From NCBI GenBank assembly GCA_964019695.1, contig OZ026520.1, forward strand, positions 34,719,120-34,783,119: a stretch of DNA of 64,000 nt, in the 5' to 3' direction. The translations under genes and the position numbers were made by a program. The notes beneath the pieces are model-generated. The model saw only the letters and a list, made by a program, of their open reading frames with translations. It ran no database searches and was not told the DNA's origin. Source of the DNA: Loripinus fragilis. Taxonomy: Eukaryota > Mollusca > Bivalvia > Lucinida > Lucinidae. How positions within the stretch are numbered: the stretch's first letter is position 1; each line of letters opens with the position of its first letter. Below are positions 12,501-27,500 of the stretch, piece by piece.

Positions 12501-15500
12501 CAAAACCGAATATCCAGATGAATTAAGTTTTCAAAAAAACAACATACCAACAGGTAAATGCTATATGTAACAATGGGATAGAATTTGACAATTATAATGA
12601 GAAGTACACAATTTAATGTTTAAAGATGTCTCTAAAATCGTGAAAATACCATACTTTATTTTTACAATTATCTTAATAAAAAATTTTGTTTTACTTTCTG
12701 ACTGAGAAAAATGATCAAAACATGCAATAATTCTAATAAACACATTTAATGGCCATTAAAATCACTTAAACAAGAGTTGCAAATTAGAGTAGCTCCCCTT
12801 GAAAAATCTTATTTTTTCACAAAAGATTAATATGATATACAAAAATGATTTAAGACTTATATTTTTTCTGAAATATTATATTTATTAATTTATCAGAATT
12901 TCTGATCTCTATTATTAACATACAGCAAGGTTGTGCCCTAAATTTATCAAAATGTATATGTGTTGCATTCACCAATGGTAATTATATTTTCATCAATATA
13001 TAGAAGGATTCAGAAATAAAAAGGTAACATTAACTTGTTAATTGGCCTGTTTATCTCTTAAGATGACAGGGGACTTAAACCAAAGTCCAGCAAGATTCTT
13101 GCTTGTCTTTCCTGCTTCTAAATGAGAAACAGGAAGCAGCACAAGAAATAGAATCTTGAAAACATTGCAGTGGGCATAAGAGAAAATTAATGACCATTAA
13201 CATATTTTTATTAGAAATTTGTCATGCTTATCTAATGGCCATTAAATTATGCATTTAATGCCCATTAATATGCTGTTGATTTAAAAGAATGATGCCCATT
13301 ATTTTCTATCCAATATACTAATGGGTAATTAATGCCCATAAATTTGTATTTACATTTTCTGTTATAATGGCCATTAAAAATAAAAAGCCATTAATAATGG
13401 TTCTAATAATGGCCAAAATTTTCATGTCCATGAAAAATAGACCATAATAATGGGCATTAAAATTAACCAGAAACAATTTTAATGGGAGGTTTTAATGGCC
13501 ATTAATTTTCACACACTAAAAATAATGCTTAAATGATGTTCATTATTTTTTTCAATTAATGGTTTGAGTTAATGGTATTTTGACAGATTTTCAGTTTTGA
13601 AAGTGCATTTTACCATTAAAATTGACCATTAATAGGACCATTTTTAATGGGAAATTTCAATGGGGGCCATTAATGGGATTTTAATGGGAGTTTATGCAGT
13701 AGTGATACAAGGGTACAAGTTCAAAAATTCCAAATTCCTGAACTTTAGTAATTCAAATTTTAAAACTTGCAGTATGCCTAGAAATATTAACAATTTTAAG
13801 ATTAAAAGGTAATTTGTCTTCAAATAAACTGAAAATAAATCAGAAAAGCTGTTATAATCTGCCTAATTCCGTGTTTTTTAGGACAACTGACTTAGAATCC
13901 TGAATTCAGGATAAATCCTGAAAATTTTCACCCATGGCATATACATGTGTGAAAGTTGAAAATCTCCAAAAACCTTAACTTTCAAAACTAATATCAAAAC
14001 TTGCAGTATGTCCATTAAATATTCACAATCTCAAGTTTAAATGGTTAATTGTCCTTAGGCAGACTGTAAATAAATCAATGAAGCTATTATGATCTCCCTA
14101 TTTCAGCATTTTTAGGCTGACTTTCTATGGAAAGTCAGCCTCAAAATCCTGAATTCAGGATTAATCCTGAAAACTTTCACCCATGGGCCATATAGCTGTT
14201 TGAAGCCATTGTCAAATGAACAGAAATTTCAAATTTAAATCACAATGTTCATGTGCAGTTGAACATGGGTTTTAACTTGAAAATCCTTTTAACAAGCCCT
14301 GATTTGTTTGCACAATTTTACGCAAAAATAGTTGCTGTCAGGAATGATAATTTTGCCAAAACTTTGTTTGCAAACAGCTGTGTGCGTCGATGACTTGATG
14401 TTCTGATGTTCCAAAAATTGTAAGCTGAAGCCATTTAGTAAATGTAAGTAGAAGTCACCAGGTCACAAAAAGTGCTTGATGATGCTCAAGGACAAATACT
14501 ACGCAAGGTTTGACATTCGCAACTATCACTGCTTTAGAAAAACACACTTTAATATAAACTGTTGATAAACAGAACAAAGGACAGACAAACTAATTGAGGA
14601 AAGAACATATGGATGGAAATTCAAACTCCAAATTAGCATCTATTAACATGCAGATTGAAAAACAGTGTGGATCCTGATCAGCTGGCTTCTGAGAAGCCAG
14701 CTGATCTGGATCTACACTGTTTTCAAAATGGGATAAATCTGGGTGCAGCTTGCTAAAGATCAAGGTATGCTGAGCATACTTACTGTAATGCTTTTTTCTC
14801 CAGCTGTAGTTCTTCATTCTTAGCATCCAGTATTTGTGACTTGTACTTTAAGTTTTCTATCACCTTCATACTTTTTCTCTTAAACTGTAAAATATCACAC
14901 GTATACATGCACATATAAAAAAAAATGTTGTAATCACACAAAAAACAGTTTTCCCTTACAGCGAACCATTTAAAATAAATTCTGAGAACTATGGCCTTAA
15001 GCTTGCAGCATTCACTTATCACCTATACTATGATATGTAGGGATATGCCACGCTTTGTCAATATCTGATAGTAATTATTCTATAAAAGACAGAAATCATG
15101 AGCCAATCAGAGAGCAAAACACTCTATAAATATGTGCAGAATTCGCCCTTCATATAACTTCCCTTCGGACTTGTCTATATAAAAGCACACATCAAGTTTC
15201 ATCAAATTACAATCCGTCAATAAATATTGTGTCTAGAGCCCCCGGTGCTTTCCCTGTTTGAACCAGCACATGAGATTTTGGTATTTAGGCCTAATAAAAA
15301 AAATAAATAAGCATGTTTCAGGTAACGGGTCTGAAAATTTTAGGTAGGGTAGGTACACATACTTTTTTTAATTGTTTTTTTTTCTGGAAAAAAATATAGT
15401 TTTATGCATTTTGAAAGGCATTTCCCTTTCAAAATGCATACATTATTTTTATTCCTGAAAAACCTGAAAAAAAATCGAGGTTTCACCTGTAAATTAAGGT

Positions 15501-18500
15501 AGGTTTGGGTTACACTAAACACAGGTTTTTTTTTTTTTGGCCCTGTTGCATTGTCTAGCAATGAGGGCAAGCCTGCACAATTGTGCACACTTTTTCCTGG
15601 ACAAGATTGACTATTGTTAAAGCAGTAAACCAGTACTTTGTGAACATACTTTGGCTTGTAACTGACAACAAAAATAGTAAGTGAGTATGATCAGGAAATA
15701 CCACAATCACAAACTGCAGACAACCCCTTGGCACCGCGAGGAAGAGTCGCTCAACCATCATGAGACACCAGGAAGACAAATTAAGCAAAGCAATCAGCTC
15801 TCTCTTCCCCATCAAGATGATTGCAATACTAGAATGGACATAAAGTAGCGTACAACAAAACATAGAACAATTACAGACTCCCACAATGGGAGTAATAATA
15901 AACAAAAAGTCAACAACAACAGAACCACCGCCTTAGAACGGACAGTAGCCTAAGCCACCGGAGGGCTTAAATGCATTTTACTGGTACCAAATCTTCGCCC
16001 TAGATTCTGCTGTTGTTGAAGTACAAGAAATGTTCAGCTCGCATGGAGGCCATCTAACTAATGCAATGTATCATATAGATGGAAATTCATGAATCAGTGG
16101 AAGGAGAATGACTGTAGAATATATTTCATGATCAATCTCCACGAAAGAATGGGATCAAACTCACGGCCCCTGGATCTGCAATCAGGCTTGCTACTAATTA
16201 TGCTATGAGGCTTGGTTTAGGTGCCCTGGTTTCAGAATAAATAGTACAGTAAAACCTGTGTAAAACTGCCACTCTCAAAAAATACCAAAAACTGGTTTTC
16301 AAGACTAATTATCACTTAATGCAAGTCAAAAGTATTGCAGAATGCTCCAAAGGGACCATTCTGCAATACCTTTGATCTTCATTAAGCTACCATTTGTCAT
16401 AAAGATCTTTGTTTTGTCTATTTTTGAGTGGCTGTTTTGTTTGTTTGATTTGATTCTTTACGTTACATCAACAATCTTTTTATTAAACAGGGATAGGTCT
16501 TCCTGGGTTGGACCAGTACTAAGCTAGGATAAATGTGTCTTGCTCAAGGACCCCAACGCAGTGACACCTGTAAGGCTCAAACCCGCGTCCCCTCGGTCTC
16601 GAGTCAAGCACTCAAACACTAAGCCACTGCACTTCCCATTGAGTGGCTGTTTTACACAGGTTTTACTGTATCTCAAAACTACCCTACTGTGCAGTCTTGT
16701 ATGAGCCTTCCCTGGCTGCCTATGTAATGAGTACATGGGTGAAAGTTCAATACTTCCAAAATCCTGGACTTTCGTAATTTCAATTTTAAAACTTGCAATA
16801 TGCCCACTAAATATCTACAATATCAAGTTTAAATGGTCAATTGTCCTAAGACATACTAAAAATAAATCAGAGAAGCTAATACAATCTCCTTAATTCAGCA
16901 TTTTGAGGATGACTTTCTGTGGAAAGTCATCCTCAAAATCCTGAATTCAGGAATAATCCTGAAAACTTTCACCCATGTGAGTATCGAAATCTCACAACCT
17001 TGCTCAGGTCTACAAGACTCACCTTTTTATATATGCCAACAGCTTTAGCATACTTTTTCGTAGCTTCACTAAGTTTATCCTCTAACTCATGAACCCGTAA
17101 CTCCAGTTGTGTCTTCTCATCTACGAGCGCCGCCTTAGACTGGGCCACTATTCTGTCATGATTCTCATGAGCTTTGTGATATTGTTCTTTTGTAAGTTTT
17201 AATTCCTCGCGTAACAGTTCCACCTGATTTCTCATTCGTATATTGTCGTCTGTCATGTCATGTTCATTGCCTAGGTAACTATTTAACTCTGTCTCTAGTT
17301 TTGTAATTCTACTCTTTAGTTCTGAATTTTGCATTCTTTCACGTTCTAACTGATCCAGCAGTGATGTTTGGTGGGATAGCTGAGACCTGAAAGTTTGAAA
17401 ATAATTAAATAAAATCCAGCAGTGATGTTTGGTGGGATAGCTGAGACCTGAAAGTTTGAAAATAATGAAATAAAATAAATAGAAAATATTACACAAGTTC
17501 TCATTTTTAATTGAATTTATTCAACAAGTCGGGGAAAAGTGATAAAATGCGAGGCTTCCGAGCATTTTATCGCTTTTTCACAACAAGTTTAATAAATTCA
17601 ATAATATAAAAACATGAATGTTAGATAGAGGTTATTAAATGATTGCTCATGTTCTATTGAATTTATTAAACGAGTTGAGGAAAAGTGATCAAATGTGAGG
17701 CTTGCAGAGTATTTTATCGCTTTTTCGCAACAAGTTTTATAAATTCAATAATACAAGAGCATGAATGTTAGATTCTATTTATCATATGAACATGTTGAAA
17801 TCTCATTTCTGGTGTAAATGAAAAAAGTCAATAAGCAATGCTTATTAGATACCCCCGCACAGTAAGGGTCAGTGAAAAAACTTAGTTTTGGCAAATGATA
17901 GTTCAAACCAGCAGACCCTGGTTTTGAAAAAAAGATTTCAGTAGAATCTGTGAAAACAAGATTTCAGTAGAATCTATGCAAATGATCTTAAAGCTTGCAA
18001 TCTGGAACATTTGTTTAGATCAAATACACAAAATTATTAACACTTGAAAGCTCTATATGTCAAAGCTTATACTGGAAAAATAGTCTAAGTTCTCATAGAT
18101 GTCATTTTATCAAAAATTATTTTTTCCAAACCAAACTCCTTCATGCATATGTTCAATGTGTCTATATTGTAAAGGCAACATATCAAATTGCTCCATCAAA
18201 AGCTGTGGTAGGAGTTGATCGGCCCATGGTGGCACCATCAATGCATATACAAAAGCCTTGCTAGGGGAAAATGGTCTAAGTTCTAACAGCTGTCATTTTG
18301 TCAAAAATTATTTTTTCCAAATCAAACTCCTTCATGCATATGTTCAATATGTCTACATTGTAGCGACAAAGCATCAAACTGCTCCATCAAAAACCGTGGT
18401 AGAAGTTGATCGGCCCATAAAGGCACTATCCATGCATATACAAAAGCCATATAAGTGAAAAAATGATCTCATACAGGTTCGCACATTTAATAGGTCATAT

Positions 18501-21500
18501 TAATGACGACGTTGCATAACGTGCAATGTCGGCCAAAACTGAAACCATAGGAGCAGGAGTAGAGAAAGTGAAAATTTCAGCAAATCCTGACAAATTAATT
18601 GCCAAAATTTCACTTGCGATCTAACTAATAGCCACACTATGTGCTTTAACCCACTAATAAGAAAGTAACTGGCACTTGAAATTTTAAACTGGGCTCAAGG
18701 AAGTCAATGAAGAAAACACAGGAAATCCAATTTCACCCGTGAAATACTACTTATATTTTCACGGCTTTGAAATACAGCTTTTTATATTTTCACAGCTATG
18801 AAATACAGCTTTTTTAAAATATGCATTATATTTGATAAATATTTTCCTGTATTTCATAACTTTGTTTATAATAAATAGAGAATGTCCAGGCAAAAAACAA
18901 ACTTGACCTGTCACCTCTAGTTCCACAGAACATGGTGCATGCCCGTTGAACCCTTTACATACTAATAAATTCTTCCATCTTATTTGGTACAATGAACTTG
19001 AGATTGATCATTGTACATACCAATGGGTTATAGGTTAAAATTTCAAAACTTAGATTTACTTCAGTCCCTGAAGAATGTTTTTATCTTAGAAAACAGTGCA
19101 GACCATGAAGAAATACCGTATTTGGCTGCATTTCATCTTGGTCTACACTGTTGGCCCAAGTACCCGTTTATAGAATTTCCAGTATACAAAGGATTAAAGC
19201 ATGTTTTATGTATATACTAAACAAAAATAGAAACTTTAAACTTTTTAAATAGACATTTAACCACTTTAACGCAAACTCATTACTTTAAAAATTATACGTA
19301 TATGAAGGCTATACGCCTGACAAGACAACCATGCAAAAAAGTTTCCAACTTGATCAGGCGTTCATGAATAACGTTGAAAAAACGTCAAACTGCATTTTTA
19401 AGTCTGGAAGATTATTAATAAGATATTTTGAATATGTAAACACACTATTCGGGAGTCTTTCGTGTCAGAACATCAAAAATCCACAAACAATGGTCACAAA
19501 GTAAACTGTACTTATACTATGTGTACATCAAAATGAGCGTAAGGAGGCTTTAAGCAGGTCGCCGCTGTACCAAGAGTAATACGCTTGGCAATGATTTTTG
19601 GTTGCTCACGCTTTATTGCTCATAGCCTCGTGAGACGGTTTCAGCAGGCAGGAATATCTACCGATGCACAGGATCAACGAGACATAAGAAAACAATGCCA
19701 AGATAAGACCGTTAATTTACACTCATGCGTTGACGTAAGGGGTTCTAGCCAGCAACTGTAGATGCAACACACCTAAATGTTTCATACCAGACGATAAAAA
19801 CAAGAATCGGAATAAATGATTTTTGATGTGTTATTTTTTATTTTGACCCCTTACTCATTCCCAATGCTACCAGTCAAACACACGACGTTGCAGCTGTGTT
19901 TCAATTACACAGATCAACTGAGAATTGAACACCCATTAATTTGTTATGATTTGTTTTTACATAGGATAGGTATTGGCGGAGATATTACTGATTAAATAAG
20001 TGTAAAGTTTCTATTTTTGCTCAGTATATATGCAATAAGTACCATTATCTCACAGGTTAAATGTAAATGACAATTGTTTTCCTATATTCAATGAATAAAA
20101 ATAATAATTTGGCCTTCCTGCCAGACGGTGGTCAGCTTGGATCTAGCAAAATTCTTTGTAAGGTTTGCCAAAGCATAACATTATAATCAAACTAATCTGC
20201 CATAAATGCTCATGATGCATAGGCAGTATTCAATAGAACCATCAGGGGACAAAAAATCCACTCGTCTGCTCGTAATTACGAGTGAAATCTAGTAAGGACA
20301 AGTATTTTTTTTCCATATCACTTGTCCTGTAGGACGTGTGGTTTAAAGGATGAGTGCTTTGGGAAGAATTACTCATCCTTTCTAGTTTCACCCTAAAATC
20401 TTAGGGTGAAACTAGCATTTTCTGAGTATTGACTGTGAAATCTTTTTGTCGGTATATGGGATGCAGTTATGAATTTAACTGGGTAGATATCATTTTAACA
20501 GTGATAAAAGGAACTTTATAAGTCATATTACATATTAATCCCTTATGTTCTTTATTGTATACACTATTAAAGGACAAGTACAGTCTACTCTCGATACCTC
20601 GAATTTCAAGGGACTGGGCAAAATATGTCGAGTTATCAGTAGTTCGAGGTAACCAAATCATGACGTATACCTACCATTTTGGGGCGAAATAATTCATGTT
20701 CAACTCGTCCATTGATCGTTATACTGAGCTATTTCATTAATAAACTACGGGATGAATTGATCCAAGAATCAATTGACATTTGAAATTGAAACATTAAAAT
20801 TTCTCAGGTACCGCTACAGCCCTCACATTATGACTATTTTTTCACTTTCTAAGACAAAATAGAATAAACATAGCATTTTCAGTCGGCAGCTGGTCCCGCG
20901 GTCGCAGGTTCTACCCTTCCGTTAGTCCTCATATTTTATGCCCAAACAGTGTACATGCATGTTTCAATTTTCGTCGGCTATATGCCTTCCTAATCTATTT
21001 TTGTCATGACATGACAAATGTCCGAAAATAGCCTTAAATGCATAAGTATGTTTTCAAAATAAAAAAATTGGCCCGAGAAACAATTAAATTATACTTTGGC
21101 CTTAGTTAAAACGAGCAGTCATCGGACAGAGATTGCTCAAATATGACACATTAGCTCATGTAGCCGCTTTGAAGTTGTACCACAATACATCAATAGAATT
21201 CGGCGACAGCGGTCAATTATGTAATTATACATATACAACACACTCATTTACAACTGCATGTGTCACACACGTGGACCAAGTGATCAAACAATTGGTGGTT
21301 TAAATAGGGATAATTAACGCTGAAAGCAGTGGATTAATTGGAGACACATTCAGATAAAAAGGTAATTTCTTTTGAAATGGAATCGAGTTAGGCGTTGAAC
21401 AATACTCTAAAATTGATCAGCGGGACCAGTTTTTCGTAGCGAGTTATCAGTTTTATTGACTTAGCCGTTGTCGAGATAAACGTTGTGGAATTGCAATAAC

Positions 21501-24500
21501 ATATAGGGGAAAATACCGGGACCGGGTCGTCAGGTCGAGATAAGTGATAGTATTGAGTTATGCATAGTTGAGTTAACGAGAGTCGACTGTACATGTGTTT
21601 GCAGGATGAGTGAAAATTGTAAGTTACTTGTACTGCAGGACAAGTGCAATATTGAAATATTTTTGTCCCCTGACCATGATTCTTGCATAAATATTTATTC
21701 ATATAGCAGTTTTAACTAATTGTCAAATGAACGAAAATCCATGTTCAAATCAGGAGATTCCTGTGCTGTTTGAACATGGGTTTGAACTTGAAAATACTTA
21801 AAATGAGCCCCAAGTTATTTGCATCAGGTTATACGTGAAGCGTTGTGGACCAGACTGATATTTTCTCCGAGGTTTTCTTCGCAGAGGTTTTCGTTCGCGA
21901 AAGCGTTGGGTCTGGATATGGGTTGTGACGACGTTATGCCATTCTAAAGTTTACAGCTGATGCCATTTTGTTTGGAGAAAACCAGTGTAAGAAAAATGGA
22001 ATTTTAAGGTTTTAGCGATGTTTTCAGTGGCCTTTTGGTTAGAATCAGGTGAGTTATGCAAGAATAATCATCACAAATGTTTGTTTCATTGTATTAACAC
22101 TTGCCGGGTCCCTCGGGAGATGTTTGAACACTTGGCCTAACAGCCTCGTGTTCAAACAGCTTCCTCAGGATCCGGCAAATGTTTATGCATGAAAAAACAT
22201 GTGTAATCCCTATATTCCAGACTAGATTAGGGTCCGCAATTAGAAAATATTTTTTTTCTTATTTCCCACCCAAAACATTATGTTGTGGGTACTCAAAAGC
22301 ACCCAAATCATATATTAAAATTGATGGATACAGGACTTACGTTAAGAGTGTTTAACGAAAATTTAATTTTCTTATTTCTCAACCAAACATATATTGTGGG
22401 TACTCAAAAGAACCATCTCAATGAGACAGTTCTTTTGAGCACCCAAAACATATGTTAAAACTGATGGGCAAGAAAATATTTACAATTTTTCACTGAAAAC
22501 TCTTAAATAAGAAAATATTCTCAATTTTACACTCAAAAACTTCGTTAACCCTTTACCCCATAGACGACTTTTAATGCTTTCGCAAACAGAGCAGACACAG
22601 ATCACGCAGCTCTTGTAAGAGCTGCCTGATCAGGGTCTACTCTGTTTGCTCATGGAAATATGATATGTCTGATTCTACACTAGTGGTACTAACAAGTAAT
22701 TTCTTTAAAGGATTAGGAAAACAGATAAGGAAAACAGAATACACAACCAACAATGGCCAGGATTATCTAATTTTTATTGAGCCTGATACACCGGTTTCGC
22801 TCACACAAATACACATTATTACAATAGTAACTTGATCTGGCATACTGTATCACATCGAGTGGATTAGGTCATACCATCGGATCACCCGAGACTCGAAGCC
22901 TCGAGGATGATCCAATGGTATGGCCTTATCCATGAGACGTGATACTGTATCCCAGATCAAGTTACTTTTATAGTAATATGTTAATTATATACCTTTTTCT
23001 GACATTATTTTGATTTTATAAATTGTTTTGGGTCTTTAATCCAAAAAAATTGCGGGAACGTTTGCCATTACGTTTTGTCACGTCATATAATATGACGTTA
23101 CGTCATCATGTTTTCCGACTCTGGTTCCATGCTTGAAAATTACTTTACGTAACATCGCCGCAAAAGCAGGTAACCGATGTCAACCTTGTTTTAAGATTTA
23201 GAAAACCTTGGTTCGTTGATCCAGCTTACTGTATCAGACGGCCAGAAAACAGACAGTTCTAAAGTCCTATCATTTATAGGTATATAATAATGACCATTAT
23301 CAAGATAACATAAGGGTAAGAAAATGAAACTGAAGTAGAAAAAAAAAAATGGAAAAAACTATGTCAAGTGATCTAATTGTAAAGTAATTTCTTTGTTCTA
23401 TGTACCAACATGAGGGTGTATTTATATAATTATTCATAGTCGGTGGAACCTAGCATAAATATTCATGATGGAAAGGGTTTAGCTAAACCTATGAAAACTG
23501 TAGATTGCTAGACAAGAATGAGTTCAGAAGCTAGGTAACTTACTTGATAACTAAGAGCTCCTTCTCTGCACTTTCTTTAGCATCCATGGCTTGTGCTACT
23601 CTCTCATCTATCTTTTCTCTCTCCGCCTGCCGGCGTGCTTCTTCATCTATTTTTCTTCTCTCATTCTCCTGGATCTTGGTTTCCAGCTCAAGCCTGAAAA
23701 AAAGTCAGCTATTATAGTACAATTTTCCTTAATCTGGTTTACTTTTTTCATCACTTGCATATTTGCTAGAAAAGTTAAAAGCATCTATGTGCAGCCTTGG
23801 GATTAATAAATATTCAGGGAAGCAAGTGGAAAAAATCATTGTTTTGTGATTAACTGGATGCTTTGCTCTTATTGGGTTTTTTTTTCATCATAAAATGTGT
23901 TCTTGTGTCACTTCCTCTGGGTGCCATGTGATTGTCCATTGTGACATTTCCAGGTCATTTTCACTTGTTTTTCAAGATTCATTCGCTACTATAATGTCTT
24001 TATCTCTTTGATGTGCTAGAACAAATTTCACATGTGCAAACAAAGTAGCCCCAGATCAGCCTGCTCCGAGAGGGGGCAGGCTGACCAGGGATTATTTGTT
24101 TGCCTTCATCAGCAAATTATTTATTGGTAACTAGGATGGCTCAGTCAAGATCATGAACAATAAGATCAAGCAGGCTGTTCAGGGATTGTACATTCTTCAG
24201 CAAACTATTTATTGATAACTAAGTCAGGTTCATCAACTGGAAGATTCCATATTAGAAATTCAGCTCTAAACTCTTCTCTTGCTGGCAGTGACCTTTGTCG
24301 TCTGCTGATAACCTTTTCAAACAGTTTGGACCCAAATCAGGACTGACAAAATGTCCGTCCTGATCCGGATCCAAACTGTTTGACACTCTGAAAGTGTTCC
24401 TTAAAGGTTTTTTTTAAAAAGTTAATTTTGAAAAAAAAGTCAGCAGACAACAATAAAAGCATGAAAAATTACCCAGCATGCAAAGAGTTAAGCTCTCATA

Positions 24501-27500
24501 TTATTTGGCTATAGGGACCCTGTCTAGCCACGCCCCAAATTGGTTCCTATCTCCGTTAGCTTTACAGGAGACTGGGACAGTGGATACTATGTGGCGATAC
24601 AGTGACCGAATAGCTGAATAATACACCACTAACTTGTCATTTTCCACTTTGGCAAATTTAGTGAACTCCTCCTCCCTAGCAGCCTGTACACGTCTTACTG
24701 CCTCCCTCTCTTTCTCAACCAAAGCCTGGTCTTGTTGCTGTATAGTGTGTTTAGCTATATCTAATTTCACATTGAGATCTGAAAGATATATGGCCAGGTA
24801 AGCAAACTTTTTGAATATTAAAGTGTTTTTTTCCTTCTCAAGATCAATCTGTTTGAGACGGTTCTTTTGAGTACTAACATATGCTTTGGTTGAAAAATAA
24901 GAAAATTACAGAGCAGTCCCTTTATACTGCTTAGTACTATCTTTGGGATCCGTAAGAATGGACCTTGTTACAAGTGTATAGTGTTATAAAGGGACAATTT
25001 TACAAGGAATTATAATATGGCCATTTCATGGTTATTTTCCTAGAATTCCTTTGTAAAATTCCATGATTAAAAATCTGGGAGCCACAGGAGGACCATGTTA
25101 CATCCTAGTTTAATGGGGTACAACGATATACCGGTATACAGGTAAATAATGATTTGCACTAAATAAATATTGTATCGCGATACGCTTCTAGCTGTACTGG
25201 TACATAAGCCTCATTTCCCTCTAAAAATGCAAGAAAACATCAATTATTTTCTTTGAATCACTGATAAAATTAATCGACCTCTCAGTTACACACAGCAAGT
25301 GAAAATTCGTCTGAACAGTTGACCATCTGTGTGACTGAAATCTCGGAAAATTTTCCTGTCAGTTCCATTATTTCCTTCTACAACGCATTCCAATAATTGT
25401 TGAGTTTTGTTTGTAAAACTAGAGAACAGTGTTTCTAAACTTAATTTTTCATTGCTTCATTAGGCATGATGTTTTTCTTCCAAAAATAGGAGATAAAATC
25501 TATCTATTGTTGTTGAAAATTCAACAACGATCTCTTTCAAAAATACCCCACCCACTAATGTCGGCATTATGAAGCAAATGTGGCATTTGTATTTAAGAGC
25601 CAGAGTTTTAAAAATATAATTTTAAGTATCTGCAACATATAAAATTGCAACCCAATTATTTTTATGAGTCATTTAATTTGATGGATTGCATGTAGATGTC
25701 AAAACTATTTATAGAACTGCAACAAGTTGAGCTTTTAAAAAAAACGGCAAACAGCAAAAGCATTTGGATGTATGTACCTGTTTGAGCTTCAAAATGAAAG
25801 TTTAGGTTTATGAAAAGTCTAAAAAAAGTTATAAAAATCAGTAATTGGTGAAGTAAATTTAATCACTTCAATACCAAACAGTGGGTGTTACTGGGATTAA
25901 GGGCTGCATGTTTATTTCTTTCATTCTTTAGTTAACATCACACTAGGACAGATATTATGAGAAGGAAGCATCAAAAAGTGACAATTTTTGCAATCCAATA
26001 TCCTTTAGATTTTTGTTTGATTTGATTATTTCCGTCCCATCAACTATCTTTCAGTTAAACAGGGACGGGTCTTCCTGGGTTGAACCAGTACTAAGCTAGG
26101 ATAAATGCGTCTTGCTCAAGGACCACAACACAGTGACGCCGGTGAGGCTTGAACCCACGGCCTCTCGGTCTCAAGTCAAGCACTCTACCACTGAGCCACT
26201 GTGCTCCCAATATCCTTTAGATGAGCTGTTTGTTTTGTTAGTTTTATTAGGGATATTATGAATTGAGAACAGTAACAGAGAGAAATACTACTGTAGTATA
26301 TAGGTATGAGATGTATTGCAGGTTTTTCAAATTGCAATAAATCGCAATACGCTTTTTCGCATATCGTTGCACCCCTACTTATTTATCAAATGACGTCACT
26401 TCTGGGAGTGAAATAACGCAATGCAATAATAAAAGCACCGCAAGCACTGTGTAATACCCCGCCACTGCTGGGGGCACCAAAAGTTATTTTGTGAGATATA
26501 TAATGCCTAAATAGCAACAGAACTGAGATAGACAGTGATATGACGTCCTTAGTCACAATATGTAACCTTTGATGGTCAACATATCTGTGAAGTTTCATTC
26601 TGATACTCCATAAAGTAAATGAACTACAGGTCAAAAACCATTTTCCAGATCAATCAAGGGCGGATAACTCATGAACTGGAAAGGTAAGGGTGACGGTCCT
26701 TACTAAAAATATGTAACCTTTGATGTTCAACATATCTGTGAAGTTTCATTCAGATATTCCATATAGTAAATGAACTACAGGTCAAAAACCATTTTTCAGA
26801 TCAATCAAGGGTAGATAACTCATGAACTGGAAAGGTAAGAGTGAAGATCCTTAGTCACAATATGTAACCTTTGATGATCAACATATCTGTGAAGTTTCAT
26901 TCAGATATTCCATATAGTAAATGAACTACAGGTCAAAAACCATTTTTCAGATCAATCAAGGGCAGATAACTCATGAACTGGAAAGGTTAGAGTGATGGTT
27001 CTTTGTCACAGTATGTAACCTTTGATGTGAAACATATCTGTAAAGTTTCATTTAAATATTCCACATAGTAAAGGAACTACGGGTAAAAAACATTTTTTAA
27101 TTCAATCAAGGGCGGATAACTCACAAACGGGAAAGGTAAGAGTGACGGTTCTTAGTCACAATATGTTACCTTTGATGTGAAACATATCTGTGAAGTTATA
27201 TTCAGATATTCCACATAGTAAAGGAACAATAGGTCAAAAACCTTTTTTCAGACCTATCAAGGGCGGATAACTCACAAACTGGGAAGGTCAGAGTGACGGT
27301 CCTTAGTCACAATATGTAACCTTTCATGTGCAACATATCTGTGAAGTTTCATTCAGATATCATGAATAGTAAAGGAATAACAGGCCAGAAACCATTTTTC
27401 CAATACGAAAAAGGGCAGTAACTCCGTTAAAAATGGACGGATTTTGCCCATTAACAATCCCACACCACTCATCGCCGATAACAATATGTATGCAAAATTT

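Larger units (their letters stand above)
17387..23543 (-). other. CEP83 intron between coding exons 8 and 7
   Basis: Holds the duplicated acceptor, paired AT-rich repeats (17505-17775), a 193-bp tandem duplication (18073-18458), nested DNA transposons (20243-21672), palindromic mini-elements at 22360-22510 and a hairpin element at 22815-22980. Nothing recognised at 18500-20200. Confidence 0.75.

Noticed and set aside
15555..15905. 116-codon minus-strand frame with hydrophobic stretches (CLQFVIVVFPDHTHLLF)
   Set aside because: The underlying DNA is an interspersed repeat with another copy at 48265-48400; the frame is not kept there. Such repeat translations are common spurious proteins.
16524..16638. 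tRNA-like A and B boxes that could be read as a tRNA gene
   Set aside because: They are the head of a SINE with a 15-bp target duplication; several degraded copies exist and no full cloverleaf is seen.
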